Source of the DNA: Archegozetes longisetosus
Lineage: Eukaryota; Arthropoda; Arachnida; Sarcoptiformes; Trhypochthoniidae
Assembly (NCBI GenBank): GCA_018873245.2
Contig: JAEMBT020000006.1
Location: 14,772,387 to 14,836,386 of the forward strand
Reading direction: 5' to 3'
Length of the DNA stretch: 64,000 nt
The position numbers and the translations under genes are program-made. Position 1 is the first letter of the stretch. The number at the start of each line of letters is the position of its first letter. This document shows positions 24,568 through 34,898 of the stretch, in pieces. The notes under the pieces were generated by a model. The model did no database searches, was not told the DNA's origin, and saw nothing but the letters and a program-made list of their open reading frames with translations.

Positions 24568-24569
24568 TA

Positions 24570-25830
24570 TCAGGTCTCCAAATAATTAATGTCGTATTTT
24601 TTAACAAATGGAAAAAAGTCTTTTATTTAAAGTCAAACAAAGTTTAATCAATTACATAATTTCCCTCATTATCTATGATAGTCTCCCATCTTTTCACTAA
24701 ATCTTCAATACCCTGTTTAAAAAATCGGGTGGTTTTGACGCAAAAAACAATGTCAAGTCTTGTTTCACTTCTCCTTCATTTTCATATTCCTTTTCATTCA
24801 AATGATGTTGTAATGAGCGAAACAGATGGTAATCAGTGGGTGCCATATCAGGTGAGTACGGCGGGTGCGGGAGGACTTCCCATCTCAAGTCCCTGATTTT
24901 TTCTTGGGTCAAACGCGCGACATGAGGGCGAGCATTGTCGTGGAGGAAGAGAATCCCTTTCCTATTGACCAGTGCCGGGCGATTCTGAATCAGACATTGG
25001 TTTAGTCGATCCAATTGTTGGCAGTAAATGTCAGCAGTAATGGTCTGATTTGGATTCATTAACTCAAAGTGAATGATTCCTCTCATGTCCCACCAGATGC
25101 ATAGCAGAATCTTTTGGGGGTGTAGTTCAGCTTTAGGTGTGGGAACAGGCTTCTGTCCAAGACTTAACCATTGTTTTTTACGTTTAATGTTGACGTAAAG
25201 GATCCATTTCTCGTCACCGGTCACTATTCGATCCAAAAAAGGCTCTCGTGTTAGGCGCGTGAGAAGAGAAGAAGCAATTGTCAGTCTTTGCCCGAGATTC
25301 TCACTGTTGAGCTTATGAGGTACCCAGACACCTCCTTTCAATATTTTCCCGAGTTGATGGAGATGAAGTCGCACTGTCTCCTGAGAGACGTTGAGAATGT
25401 TAGCCATATCCTGACAATTTTGACGCGGGTCGGATTCGACGAGAGCTTTCAGCGCCTCGATATCGATTTTGATAGGGGCCCCCCTACCGGCTCTATCTTC
25501 GAGACTGAGGTCTCCTGACCGAAATTTTGCGAACCATCGCTGACATTTGCGAATGTCCAGCACATCTCCATAAACTTCGCAAATGTTTTTAGTGACCACA
25601 GTGGCGTTATTTCCTTTTTTAAACTCATAAAGCATAATATGCCGTAAATGAATCTCATCGAAAGCCATGTTTAAACATTAATGAGTGAAGTTTACCTAAT
25701 CAACTATGAGCATTAGTTACTCATTTTCATGAGTAATGTGTTTAATTAACTTTTTAGAATATTTTATAAAAGTTTCATGCATTCAATTAAACCCATTCAA
25801 AAAAACGACATTAATTATTTGGAGACCTGA
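24570..25830 (-). mobile_element. mariner transposon, complete
   Basis: The terminal repeats match over about 27 bases: TCAGGTCTCCAAATAATTAA, then TGTCG, at the left, and the same on the reverse strand at the right. TA duplications at 24568-24569 and 25831-25832. The 1261-base length is standard for mariner. The interior is one near-intact transposase gene. Confidence 0.93.
24651..25668 (-). pseudogene. mariner transposase with one frameshift near its end
   Basis: The frame is open from the ATG at 25668 for 323 codons. HTH region: EIHLRHIMLYEFKKG, then the DIRKCQRWFAKFRSGD segment. Catalytic triad: VTGDEKWI (first Asp), FLHDNARPHVA (second Asp), SPDMAPTDYHLF (third Asp), with DD34D spacing as in mariner. 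At 24718-24723 a run of six A (T on the coding strand) seems one base short. After it the original C-terminus is visible in the next frame, KRWETIIDNEGNYVID, ending at about 24651. The first frame instead stops at 24697. All catalytic residues precede the shift, so only about 25 residues of the tail are affected. This is the youngest-looking transposase in the window. Confidence 0.9.
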
Positions 25831-25832
25831 TA

Positions 25833-27064
25833 GTAAGAAATCAAAATTAATACTCAAGAGATTTTCGCCCATCTATATATCTGCATAGGATTAACTGATA
25901 GCACATTCACATAAACATTGAAACCTTTTTCAAATATTTAGCTTACATTTTAACAGAAAACAGTCAATGAGTGAAACAGTGTGAAAAATGCTCATGTAAT
26001 CTTAGTTTATGTAAAAATAGAGAATAAATTGCCTGAAAATTTATTTCAAGTATTTTTTCGAACTTAATCAAAAGATCAAAATTTGATACGAGATTAGAGA
26101 GGAAATCAAAACTACCTCTCGTGATTGACTTAAGAATATTTCACTATAAAAGGTTCCTAAATTTTTATAGTTAGATGTCCGCTTTTTAAAGTGACTGCTT
26201 CAAATATTGAACTTTTCAAGGCTTTTTTAATCTATGATAATCTAATTGTAGTACATTTGCAAATTCATTTGCAAGCCACAGAAAGCCCTTGAGAGCCAGT
26301 TGTGCATCGAGGGCGGCTATTTAAAACATCGCTGTAGTAAGATTAGGTAGAAAAGTCTACTACATGTGACCAACAATTTAAATTTTATTTAGAATTTTAT
26401 TGACTGCATTAATATTATTATGAAAATATTAAACGTTTATTTATGATCTGGAGAAACTTTTACATTGTTATATTCAATTCTTTATGTTCACTTTATCTTT
26501 AAGAACACACCTCATTTTAATCGATATAATGCTATATTGATGTTTTCTTCGGGTAAGCTTGATCGAATTCAGGTTTTAATAAAATATATGAAATGAAAAA
26601 ATGAACGCTGTTCGAGCCAATACATCAAATTGAGAAAAACTTGCTTCAAGTTTACCAACACTTAGATCCAAATTTATCAAAATCGTTTATCACATGAATT
26701 TTTCTTGAATTAGCTGAAATGTGTTCTAAATAAAACTATTTGATATGCAATTCGTCTCTAATTAGAGTTTAATATATTTTATTCAATTATCAAAAACATA
26801 AATAGGACAAACATAAACCATATTCCAATTTAGTCAAAGTTTACTTAGTGCAGTTAACACAATTCTGTATTACTTGGGTTCAAAGCTGTGTCGCGCTGAA
26901 TTAATTAAGATTACAATTATTACTTGTTTCAAGGTAAATTAAAAATTTGACATAGCGACCATATCTTTAAATTTTTTTCTAAATATTCAAGGTTTAAACC
27001 AATTTTAAAATGAAAAAACAAAATAATCATATGATAATCCATTCATTTTGCAAGTTATCATTTA
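25833..27064. other. AT-rich spacer
   Basis: No gene supported. Around 26270-26330 a more GC-rich patch (CCCTTGAGAGCCAGTTGTGC) resembles hAT repeat interiors, but no ends were found. Confidence 0.4.
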
Positions 27065-27066
27065 TA

Positions 27067-28833
27067 CGCCTGACGCAGAAATTAGGTTGACTCGCTAAAT
27101 CTTTATAACTTTTGACTGGATGAATCGATTTTCAAAATTTTTTCACTAAATTAATCAAGAATAAATTTAATTTATTTGATTTAAAGGAAATTTGAATATT
27201 CAAGAAGATAAAAAAGTTATAGTGGTTTGAGTAAAGAATCAAATTTTTTTCGGTAAGAAAATTCGGTTTAATGCATAATCGCTTATGGAAACGTCATTTA
27301 TTGAAAATTTGAGCTAAAATTTGTTCGCATTTATTTCACCCTCGATTTCAATTATAAAAATGAATTTTACTGCCGAAGAAAATCGATTATTTATTAAATT
27401 AAGAGCTCAAAACACCAGTCAATTGGTGATTATGAGGAGAGTCGGTATGTATTCAATCAGTTGTCAATAAATTATAATCATTTCCTTGATTTTAAGAAAT
27501 TTCAAAACAGACTTTCTATAAATGGAAAGAAATCGATGACAATGAAGAGCCTTTCCTTACGGTTCCACACAATGCTAGCCGCCATAATAAGACAACAGCA
27601 GAAGATGACCAGACATTGGCTCTAGACACTCTTCACAACAATTGGGCCGAAATCAATGAACTCAAAGAAATACCAGAATTGAGAGACAACGAACGGATCC
27701 AATCGATTAGTGAGGCTGCAATTCGAAATCGTCTCAAAGAACAATGTTTTTAGATATCTAATGATTTTTAAAAATTAATTTTTTTCTGAATTATCAGGAA
27801 TTAAGAGAAGAGTGGCGGTGCAGAAAGAGCTATTGACTGGCATTCACCGTCAAAGAAGACTACAATATTCGGAACAGTTTTCTGATTGGAATCTAATCGA
27901 TTAGTCACGAATCATATCGAATGATGAATTCGCTATCTCTTCTGACGAAAGAGGAAAAGTTTACGTCTGAAGGCTGAATAGAACACGATTTGATGAGCAG
28001 AACATCGCTCTCAGATCCAGAACACACCGTTTCAGTGTTTCATTTATTGCTTGGTAACTTAAAAATTCTGATTTTGTTTTACTAATTTCTGCTTCTTCAA
28101 TTTTAGTTTTCATGGAATGGGACCGATATTTCCAGTCGATCGTCTGACAAAAGAGTCATACACTGAATTTCTGGACAAACCCTGATTCCATACATCCAAA
28201 CACATTTCAATGATGGAAACGTTTTAATTTTGCACGACAAACATCCGGTGCACAATTCAAATCATGTTAGAGATTGGATAACCCAGAACATCGGGCAACA
28301 CGAAGATTTTGTTTTACCACATCCAAGGTATTTGAGAATTATTAATTGTCGATTTTTTTATTTATTGATTTTTCAGTCTTTCTCTTGATTTGAATCACGT
28401 TGAGAATGTTGGTTCGATTTTGAAGCATATGGTTAGAAATGAGCGCACAATATTTGGTTCGAGAAGAGACTTGTTGAGGGCTTTAAATAGAGCATACGCA
28501 AAGCTATCGAACCCTACTTATAGGGGTTACTTCATAGGTTTGTTGGAATCGATGCCTTGCAGACTCGAGGCTGTTCGTTTGTCACAGGGTGATCACACAA
28601 AATATTGAAATTTTTAAATAAATTCAATAAATTATTTGTTTTTCTCTTAATTTTTCTACTTTTTCATTTGAACTGGAATATTTTGTCTTCCATATTTTAT
28701 TTTCAAAAAATGAGTTACATTTTAAGAAATTACATTTATTCTTGATTAATTTGGTGAAAAAATTTTCAAAATCGGTTAATCCAGTCAAAAGTTATAAAGA
28801 TTTTGCGAGTCAACCTAATTTCTGCGTCAGGTG
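27067..28833 (+). mobile_element. Tc1-like transposon with about 110-base inverted repeats
   Basis: The ends CGCCTGACGCAGAAATTAGG (left) and CACCTGACGCAGAAATTAGG (right, reverse strand) continue as matching inverted repeats for about 110 bases. TA is present outside each (27065-27066 and 28834-28835). The interior carries an intron-containing transposase gene in a broken state. Length 1767 bases, longer than most Tc1 elements because of introns and long ends. Confidence 0.85.
27360..28608 (+). pseudogene. Tc1-like transposase split by four introns, inactivated
   Basis: Likely exons: 27360-27444, 27497-27745, 27798-28053, 28107-28327 and 28377-28608, separated by introns of 49-53 bases with GT and AG borders. 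The reading follows Tc1 transposases: MNFTAEENRLFIKLRAQ and RRVGEISKQTFYKWKE (helix-turn-helix), IKRRVAVQKELLTG, IISNDEFAISSDERGKVY (first Asp), FHGMGPIFPVDRLTKESY, LILHDKHPVHNSNHV (second Asp) and SLSLDLNHVENVGSILK (Glu, in the place of SPDLNPIEN). Stops occur at the second splice junction, after WNLID, and after KVYV, and there is a frameshift near 28184. The gene is dead, but the introns are clear because sequence on both sides of each aligns with the family. Confidence 0.8.
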
Positions 28834-28838
28834 TATAT

Positions 28839-28847
28839 CTTTTATAT
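28839..28847 (+). repeat. 9-base direct repeat, left copy (target-site duplication)
   Basis: CTTTTATAT here and at 29374-29382, exactly flanking the mirror-image minisatellite. Confidence 0.7.
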
Positions 28848-29373
28848 GCTAGCACGACATTACCGCGCAAACGACACTACCGCGACGACACTACCGCGAC
28901 GACACTACCGCGCACGACACTACCGCGCAACGACACTACCGCGCAAACGACACTACCTCGCAATGACAATACCGCGCAAATGAGACTACCGCGCAATGAC
29001 AATACCGCGGAATGACAATACCGCGCAAATGAGACTACCGCGCAAACTCCATTATCGCGTAAAATAAATACTTCACAAGCTATACTACCGCGTGGTAGTG
29101 ACGTTTACCCGGTATTATCGTTTGCGTGGTTTGTTATTGCGCGTTAGTTTCGTTTGCACGGTTGTCTTATTTGCGCAGTAGTGTCATTTACACAGTATTA
29201 TCGTTTGCGCGGTAGTGTCGTTGCGCGGTAGTGTCGTTGCGCGGTAGTGTCGTTGCGCGGTAGTGTCGTGCGCGGTAGTTTCGTTTGCACGGTAGTCTTA
29301 TTTGCGCAGTAGTGTCATTTACGCGGTAGTGTCGTTGCTCGGTAGTGTCGATGCTCGGTAATGTCATGTAATC
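28848..29373. mobile_element. Mirror-image CpG-rich minisatellite within a probable Mutator-like element
   Basis: The left half (28853-29095) has about 14 copies of a 14-17 base unit, consensus ACGACACTACCGCGCAA. The right half (29094-29365) has about 17 copies of the reverse complement, GCGGTAGTGTCGTTT. The whole is a palindrome built of tandem repeats. The ends (GCTAGCACGACATTACCG, and GATTACATGACATTACCG on the reverse strand) are inverted repeats and are flanked by the 9-base repeat CTTTTATAT. That duplication length suggests a Mutator-like element. The array is far richer in C, G and CpG than its surroundings. It has no spacers and is not a CRISPR array. An open frame across it only translates the repeat. 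Confidence 0.75.
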
Positions 29374-29512
29374 CTTTTATATGGCATTTACTGAGGCTTC
29401 ACAAAAACTAAGTGAAATCAGAATAAAAGATACGTATGATATCAATAATGAATTTAATACAAATTAGTAAGCAATAAAATGTAAATACGTCTAAATTGAC
29501 TTAAGGCAAGTA

Positions 29513-29936
29513 CAGTCTGACCCGGTTGATAGCAACTCGCCGGTGCAGCCAAAATGATTTGCTTTCAACCGGGTTTGCTATCATCCGAACTCAAAAATTA
29601 CATGTAAAAGTTATGAAACGAACAATTTTTATTGTTTAAAATTACATGAAGTCATTCAGAAAGCATATAATCACAAACTTTATTTATAAACAAAATACAC
29701 AATAATTTGTATTTTATATCAAAGCCTTTGATCCAAAATTTTACTGTTTTTGAACATTGATTGCTATTAGCGGGGTATTAGTAATGTTATGAGTGCATTG
29801 AAAAAGTGTTGATAATAAACGGGTATTGCTATCAAAGGGGTTGCTATTATCAGAACTCTCATACAAAAGAGCCCATAGGGCTGATCCTTGCTTTGAAAAT
29901 CAGTTGCTATCAACCGGGCTAGACTGTATATTTATA
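29513..29936. mobile_element. pogo/Tc1-type MITE
   Basis: Inverted repeats CAGTCTGACCCGGTTGATAG (left) and CAGTCTAGCCCGGTTGATAG (right, reverse strand), each followed by CAAC, with TA outside (29511-29512 and 29937-29938). The motif GTTGCTAT or GGTTTGCTATCA recurs inside near both ends. 424 bases, no coding capacity. Confidence 0.85.
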
Positions 29937-30049
29937 CTTAAAATTTTAATTGGGCTCCTATACCTTCATTATTTTAATCAAATTGCTTAAGTAAGTTTTC
30001 AATTAAAGTTTATCTAAACATATTGTTAGTTAACGCCTGAATTTACTAA

Positions 30050-30340
30050 ACTAACATGAGCATTGTTTAAAAAATTAATTTTCCTTAATTCTAGCATAGC
30101 ATGGTGTAGTACGTCAATCGCAGTTCTCAAAGAATGCTTAGAGGTTGTGAACGAAAGTGTTCTTTCCGGAGTGTGACCATGGTGATCAGGTTTTACTAAG
30201 CTATCTCTGGACTTTGAAAGTGTAAGGAGAATCAAGTTCAATACTTCAGACGAATAGTCCCAAAAAATACTGGCCCTTTGACTGAAGATTCAAATTTTCT
30301 GGCCTTTTGTCACTAAGAGGTTGGCGATCGCTGATCTAAA
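30050..30340 (-). repeat. Dispersed repeat, copy 2 of 2 (possible hAT-derived)
   Basis: Similar to 20-165. On the minus strand 30026-30241 is open and reads HTPERTLSFTTSKHSL, then IDVLHHAMLELRK, but matches no family I know. AGGTTGGCGATCGCTG at 30318-30333 looks like a hAT terminal sequence. The other end is not visible. Confidence 0.4.
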
Positions 30341-31957
30341 GTCTAAGTGATCTGAGATGATAGACTAGATAGTCCACGAATCTGCATTCCGATCTTGATA
30401 GACAGAGAAGTAGCAGTCGATAAACACTATTCAAGTGGCTGATTGTATCACAAAAGTCGCAACAAGTTGAAGTTCATGTTATTCTTTTAATTTTTCACTA
30501 ATTTGCCTGGACGTTGATAGATAACACAAAATAAGAACTATATAGTGAATACTGTAGAATAAAATATGGGGTTAAGTTAGACTAAATTTCCAACTCTATT
30601 CGAGTTTCAATAAATTTAGATAAAGAATCTAATTTATTATTAAGTTTTCGAAGATCACTTAAATCTGCTTTTGTGCTTAAAAAACGAAAGCAACAAGAGA
30701 GTTAAAATTTTTAAAGAACTTTATTAACGATTTGAATATTAACCAATTTTTTGTATTTATGGCCCAAATTGTTGTTACGAATGAATGAAATGAAAATTCA
30801 GACAAATCTGTTAATCAATATTGAGTTATTTGATAGCTTCCTATCAAATATATCATCTCCGAATCTCATCATATAAAATCTCTAACTAATAGATAGTCAA
30901 TTAATTAGATTATTTCCATAATTAAAAATTTATTAACACTAAAACCATCATCACACCAGTTATATACCTTTAGATTTCAATTATGGCTCGAATAAACTCT
31001 CGAGTATCACCGAATAATCTGTGACCAAACTATCAAGAACAACTTAAAAGTGAGCACCTCTATCAAAAAACCTATTCTTGTAATTATAATAGAAATATAC
31101 TTTGAATTCCCAAAAACGCAAATTTACTACTTATTAATTGAGAACTTGTGACATAAACTATAAAAGACTCAGATCGATGAGAAGATTACTAAGAGAGAAT
31201 GATAACCAATAATAATAACAAGGTATTTTATAGTTCCTCCTAATTATTGCATAATTTATTATTCATTCACTCTGGGGCACGGGTGTTATATTTCCAGTTT
31301 TGAGTGCTTAAATGCTTTTAAAAATTAATATTCAATTATATGATGTTTGAATTTTGTAAAATAATAATCTATGGTACTATGAAAGAAATAGTTTTAGTGT
31401 TCACTTTGTTAAAGCCAAAATTTGTACAAAAGTAAACTTTTCGATGTCATGTAATGAGTTCACAAAATGTTATTAAAATAAGAGTTTAGTTGAGACTGCA
31501 AAATCAAGGAAAAAATAGAACTATACGAAAGCCATTAAAAATAAGAGATGAAACCATTAAATATTTTTCGAATAAATAGTTTATTTACCATTTGACAACT
31601 TGTGATAAACCCAAAAGATATACCTTGATCCCCCTTTGATAAAAAAAACTCCGGTTCCCAATCAAAAGCATTTTAACATCCGTACTTTGAATTTAAACGA
31701 GAGAAATTCGATTAAATAAAACATCAAAGAAACTACAACTGAGGACATATTTTATTAGAAGTTGAAATTTAAAATTAACAAAAGCATTTAAAATCCAGAA
31801 TTAGATAATATAATAATTTGGACAACAAATTTTGTTTTCTCTAAACTATGCAATTAAAAGTAGGACATTTGAAGCAAATTCTAGAAAAATAGCCTTTAGA
31901 GTTTACCACTAAATTCAAAACTCATCCATTCGGTTATCCTATACGAGTTTCAAGTTT
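30341..31957. other. AT-rich intergenic region
   Basis: No gene supported. A TATAAAAG occurs at 31159-31166 (+) without a recognisable gene after it. Confidence 0.5.
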
Positions 31958-32557
31958 TCATTGATGAGCTCTACTGGAAAGATGATGTCGTTCATGTGCA
32001 TAGTGACCGGGTGGGTGTCGATGATGCGGCGCAGGTAACTCAGAGAAGCTTCTTATACCATGATCGTTTCCATCGTTTTCATAACAAATGAACTGATCAT
32101 TCTTTTCATTCTTATCCCAATGAGGAGGCAATATACTATCAAATCTGCTTCTTGTTCCTTCAAATCTTTTTGAGAGTCCAAGTGGCAATACTCCACCGGG
32201 ACCATGAGATCTAAGTTTTAGCTGCGTGGCACTACCGAACGGAATCTCACTTAAACCTGCGTTTTCATAGTGGCCAAATTGTTCAAATTGTTCATTCTCT
32301 TTGTAGTAAAGATTGTCTTGTTCACCATCCTCTGAAGACAGCGATGGCAATGTCTTGAGTATTGCACTTCGTCTATTGTATGCAAACTCTCTGCCCTTCT
32401 TTCGACCGATATCAGTGACCCCGTAATAAGGTGGTCTTCTATGATGATAGTATGACGTTTCATAATAGGACTCATAATCGGAATCATGGTAGCATTGAAT
32501 CGCTGAAATCGAAAAGGCAAAGACAACCACGAAAAGGTAAAACAAGTTCAGATCCAT
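31958..32557 (-). CDS. Secreted His/Tyr-rich protein of unknown family
   Basis: A single uninterrupted frame of 199 codons. The start is well supported: the first 22 residues form a classic signal peptide (charged start, hydrophobic LFYLFVVVFAFSISAI, cleavage near QC/YH). The mature part is hydrophilic: a Tyr/His-rich stretch with SYYHHRRPPYYG, an acidic patch SSEDGEQDN, the motif LYYKENEQFEQFGHY, a Gly/Pro segment SHGPGGVLPLG, the motif NDQFICYENDGND, and a His-rich tail. There is one Cys in the predicted mature protein, so it is not a disulfide-rich toxin type. I recognise no family. The YYKEN block and the later KN..F...ND-G block recur in the broken copy upstream (33615-34898), so this is one member of a small local duplication. 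An extracellular, cuticle, silk-like or salivary role is possible but is a guess. Confidence 0.75.
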   Translation of the reverse strand: MDLNLFYLFVVVFAFSISAIQCYHDSDYESYYETSYYHHRRPPYYGVTDIGRKKGREFAYNRRSAILKTLPSLSSEDGEQDNLYYKENEQFEQFGHYENAGLSEIPFGSATQLKLRSHGPGGVLPLGLSKRFEGTRSRFDSILPPHWDKNEKNDQFICYENDGNDHGIRSFSELPAPHHRHPPGHYAHERHHLSSRAHQ

Positions 32558-33614
32558 TTGACTTTATTCCAAAATTTTCTCACAATTTGATCAAAAATGA
32601 GAAGTTCTCAAAGTATTACTTTGAAATATTTCAGTTTTAAAAGTCGATTATTATAATTGAACATATGGTCTAATGGGAACTAACTTTGGCCTAATTTGAA
32701 ATTTAATCAATTTGAGTAAATTTTTTTCAGTAAATCATCTGCTTATTTGTAAACTAATTGTTATAAAGTTTATGTTTGACAAAAAAAAATTATAAAAAAG
32801 TTTATACCGAAAAAATGATCTCAACAAAAATTCGAATACCAAACTATTATTGTTGTACTCGTGGTCAAAAATGTTATAAACTTATTAATAAATTTGCTGA
32901 GTAGTTTTAGAACACTTGATAGCTTTATATCAAATATGTTATATCGTGTGATTTGTAGTAAGCTATAGAGTTCAATCAAATGTAAAATTATGTGAATTCA
33001 ATTTAGTCAAAATTGAAATTAATACAAAAATCTCCTTTTTTAAAATCTCTATGTATTATAAGTCCTCTACAATTAATTCTTTGACAATATTTGCCTCTAA
33101 TATTTACCTCAAATAATCCTTATTCTAACAAAGATAAGGGCAACTCTGAAAGTCTGTCAAGAAAATCCGTTTTCGGAATTATAAAAAGTAATTAGGCATT
33201 GAATGTGATTTAGAACTTTCGAAAATGATAAGTTTTAAGAGTATAAAATAAAATGATAACGAATAGCCAATACTAACATCTCCAAAATCTATGAACACAA
33301 ACAAAATTGTTTATTAATTTACTTAATAACTTCGTTCTCTGGTTCGATCGCAGAAATTTCTAAACTTTATTTTATTAAAAGTCGCTGAACAAAAATCTAT
33401 TGCAATGAAGCTAAAAGATATTTGATTATAAAATAATAACAATTAACCAAAGCTTTCAATGTCAATTAAAGAATATACGATAAATGTCGAAGGAGGCAAA
33501 AATATATCTATTCTCATAAATACACAACATAAAAAATATTTTTGATAGAATTGTTAAAAGTTTAGGCATCAAAATTATTAAAAGTAAATTATCGAATTTC
33601 AAAAGATTATTTAA
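32558..33614. other. AT-rich spacer within the secreted-protein cluster
   Basis: Presumably holds the upstream region of the 31958-32557 gene. No clear TATA and initiator pair and no other gene seen. Confidence 0.45.
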
Positions 33615-34898
33615 TTATTCCTCTCGAAAGCGAAGCACGAGACGCCGGGTCCGGGCACATCCATTCTCATCACGTAACAAATAATCGAACTCATTGTCAC
33701 CTCTTCATTCGCCTCTCACATATCCGCCACGACTAGGGTGACCACCTCTGGCTTGTCTCATAATGGGACAAATATATCAAAGGGGAGACCCTTACATTTT
33801 TAAAAAGAAAAATGTTGCTTTTATTAGTCATTACAAATATTTAGGTGTCAAACAATAAATTCAAATATTAAAATATTGAAAATTATTATTCTTGGTTGAT
33901 TTTAAAGGTATATTTTGTTAGAAATGGCATCTTTCAAAAGTTATTCAAAAGTAACAAACACTGATTTATATCATATATAAGTCAAGTCAGAAAATATTAA
34001 TTCAATAACTTCTGGTTTTAAACCACAGATGTTCAAAACATTAAACTGGGTTTTTAAACCCTTATCATTTGTAAAATAAATTCAATGTTTGAAATTCTAA
34101 TAAATATTTTTACAAACACATTTTTTAAAATGAAAGTTGAAAAACGGGACAACTAATTGTCCCGTCGAGAATTTTTGGTCTGACGGAATTTCTGTCTTTT
34201 ATCTTTAAAAAGACGGGACTGTCCCGTCAAAAACGGGACGGGTGGTCACCCTAGCCATGACCTCATCTTCGCGAAAACTCAACTCCAGAGAAACTCCGAT
34301 CTCTTCCATCGTTTACACAATAATTAAATCGTTCGTTCTTTCAATAATGTACCTTCTCTTCACCGGAACCCTGATCGGATGTTCGTCCACTTTCGATACT
34401 ATTCCTCGTTCTCCATAATCGCCTTCGAAATGCCAATGGCAAAGTTTTACCTAAACTTCGAGGTCTTCCGACAGCTTTGAGACCATGTCTTCTGGACTCA
34501 TCATAAAGATGATCATAACCAGAAAATATTACATTTCCATCCTCTCCAGAAGATGATTTTGGACCTTTTTCATCGTTTCTATAATAACCAAACTGTTTAT
34601 TCTCTTTATAATATATCTCTTCTTCGCCGTCAGTATCACCAAATCCTACATTTCTGAACTGATCACCGGTTACTCGAAATACCTTATTGAGTCCCACAGG
34701 TAAAGCTGTGTCCAGGACTATAGTCCGGTCATTATAGTCAATCTCAAGCTTAGGTCTTTATTGATATATCGTATGGGGCAGATATGTCTGACAAACCTGA
34801 CAACTCGGCTCTCCTTAGATATCTATCTGTCTGTAGTCATCGATGGCTACTGAGAATATGGTCGATTGTACGGCAAAAACTACTATAATTATATTCAT
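33615..34898 (-). pseudogene. Broken paralogue of the secreted protein, split by a hAT MITE
   Basis: The reading starts at 34898 with a short signal-like segment (MNIIIVVVFAVQSTIF) and soon meets stops. A longer open block (34341-34740) shares features with the intact gene: YNDRTIVLDTALP against YNRRSAILKTLP, EEIYYKENKQFGYYRND against DNLYYKENEQFEQFGHY, and after a TGA KNERFNYCVNDGRDR against KNDQFICYENDGND. The frame then runs into the MITE at 34253 and resumes beyond it (33725 downwards) with GGYVRGE and FDYLLRDENG, ending at 33615. Three of its in-frame stops are TGA. The C-terminus differs from the intact gene, having Gly/Arg instead of His. The multiple stops and the insertion mean it is dead. 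Confidence 0.75.
33734..34253. mobile_element. hAT MITE inserted in the secreted-protein pseudogene
   Basis: The ends TAGGGTGACCACC are perfect inverted repeats. The 8-base duplications outside are GCCACGAC (33726-33733) and GCCATGAC (34254-34261), differing by one C/T. The right part carries repeated inverted words, ACGGGAC and GTCCCGT, that can form several small hairpins. 520 bases, no coding. It shares its end motif and hairpin style with the MITE at 59241-59724. Confidence 0.9.

Noticed and set aside
28803-29015. Open frame across the minisatellite, translating as repeated TTLPRND-like units
   Set aside because: It is only the translation of the DNA tandem repeat, begins inside the Tc1 terminal repeat, and is explained by the array.
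28853-29365. CRISPR-like appearance of regular repeats
   Set aside because: The units are directly adjacent with no spacers, vary in length and reverse orientation in the middle; the DNA is eukaryotic.
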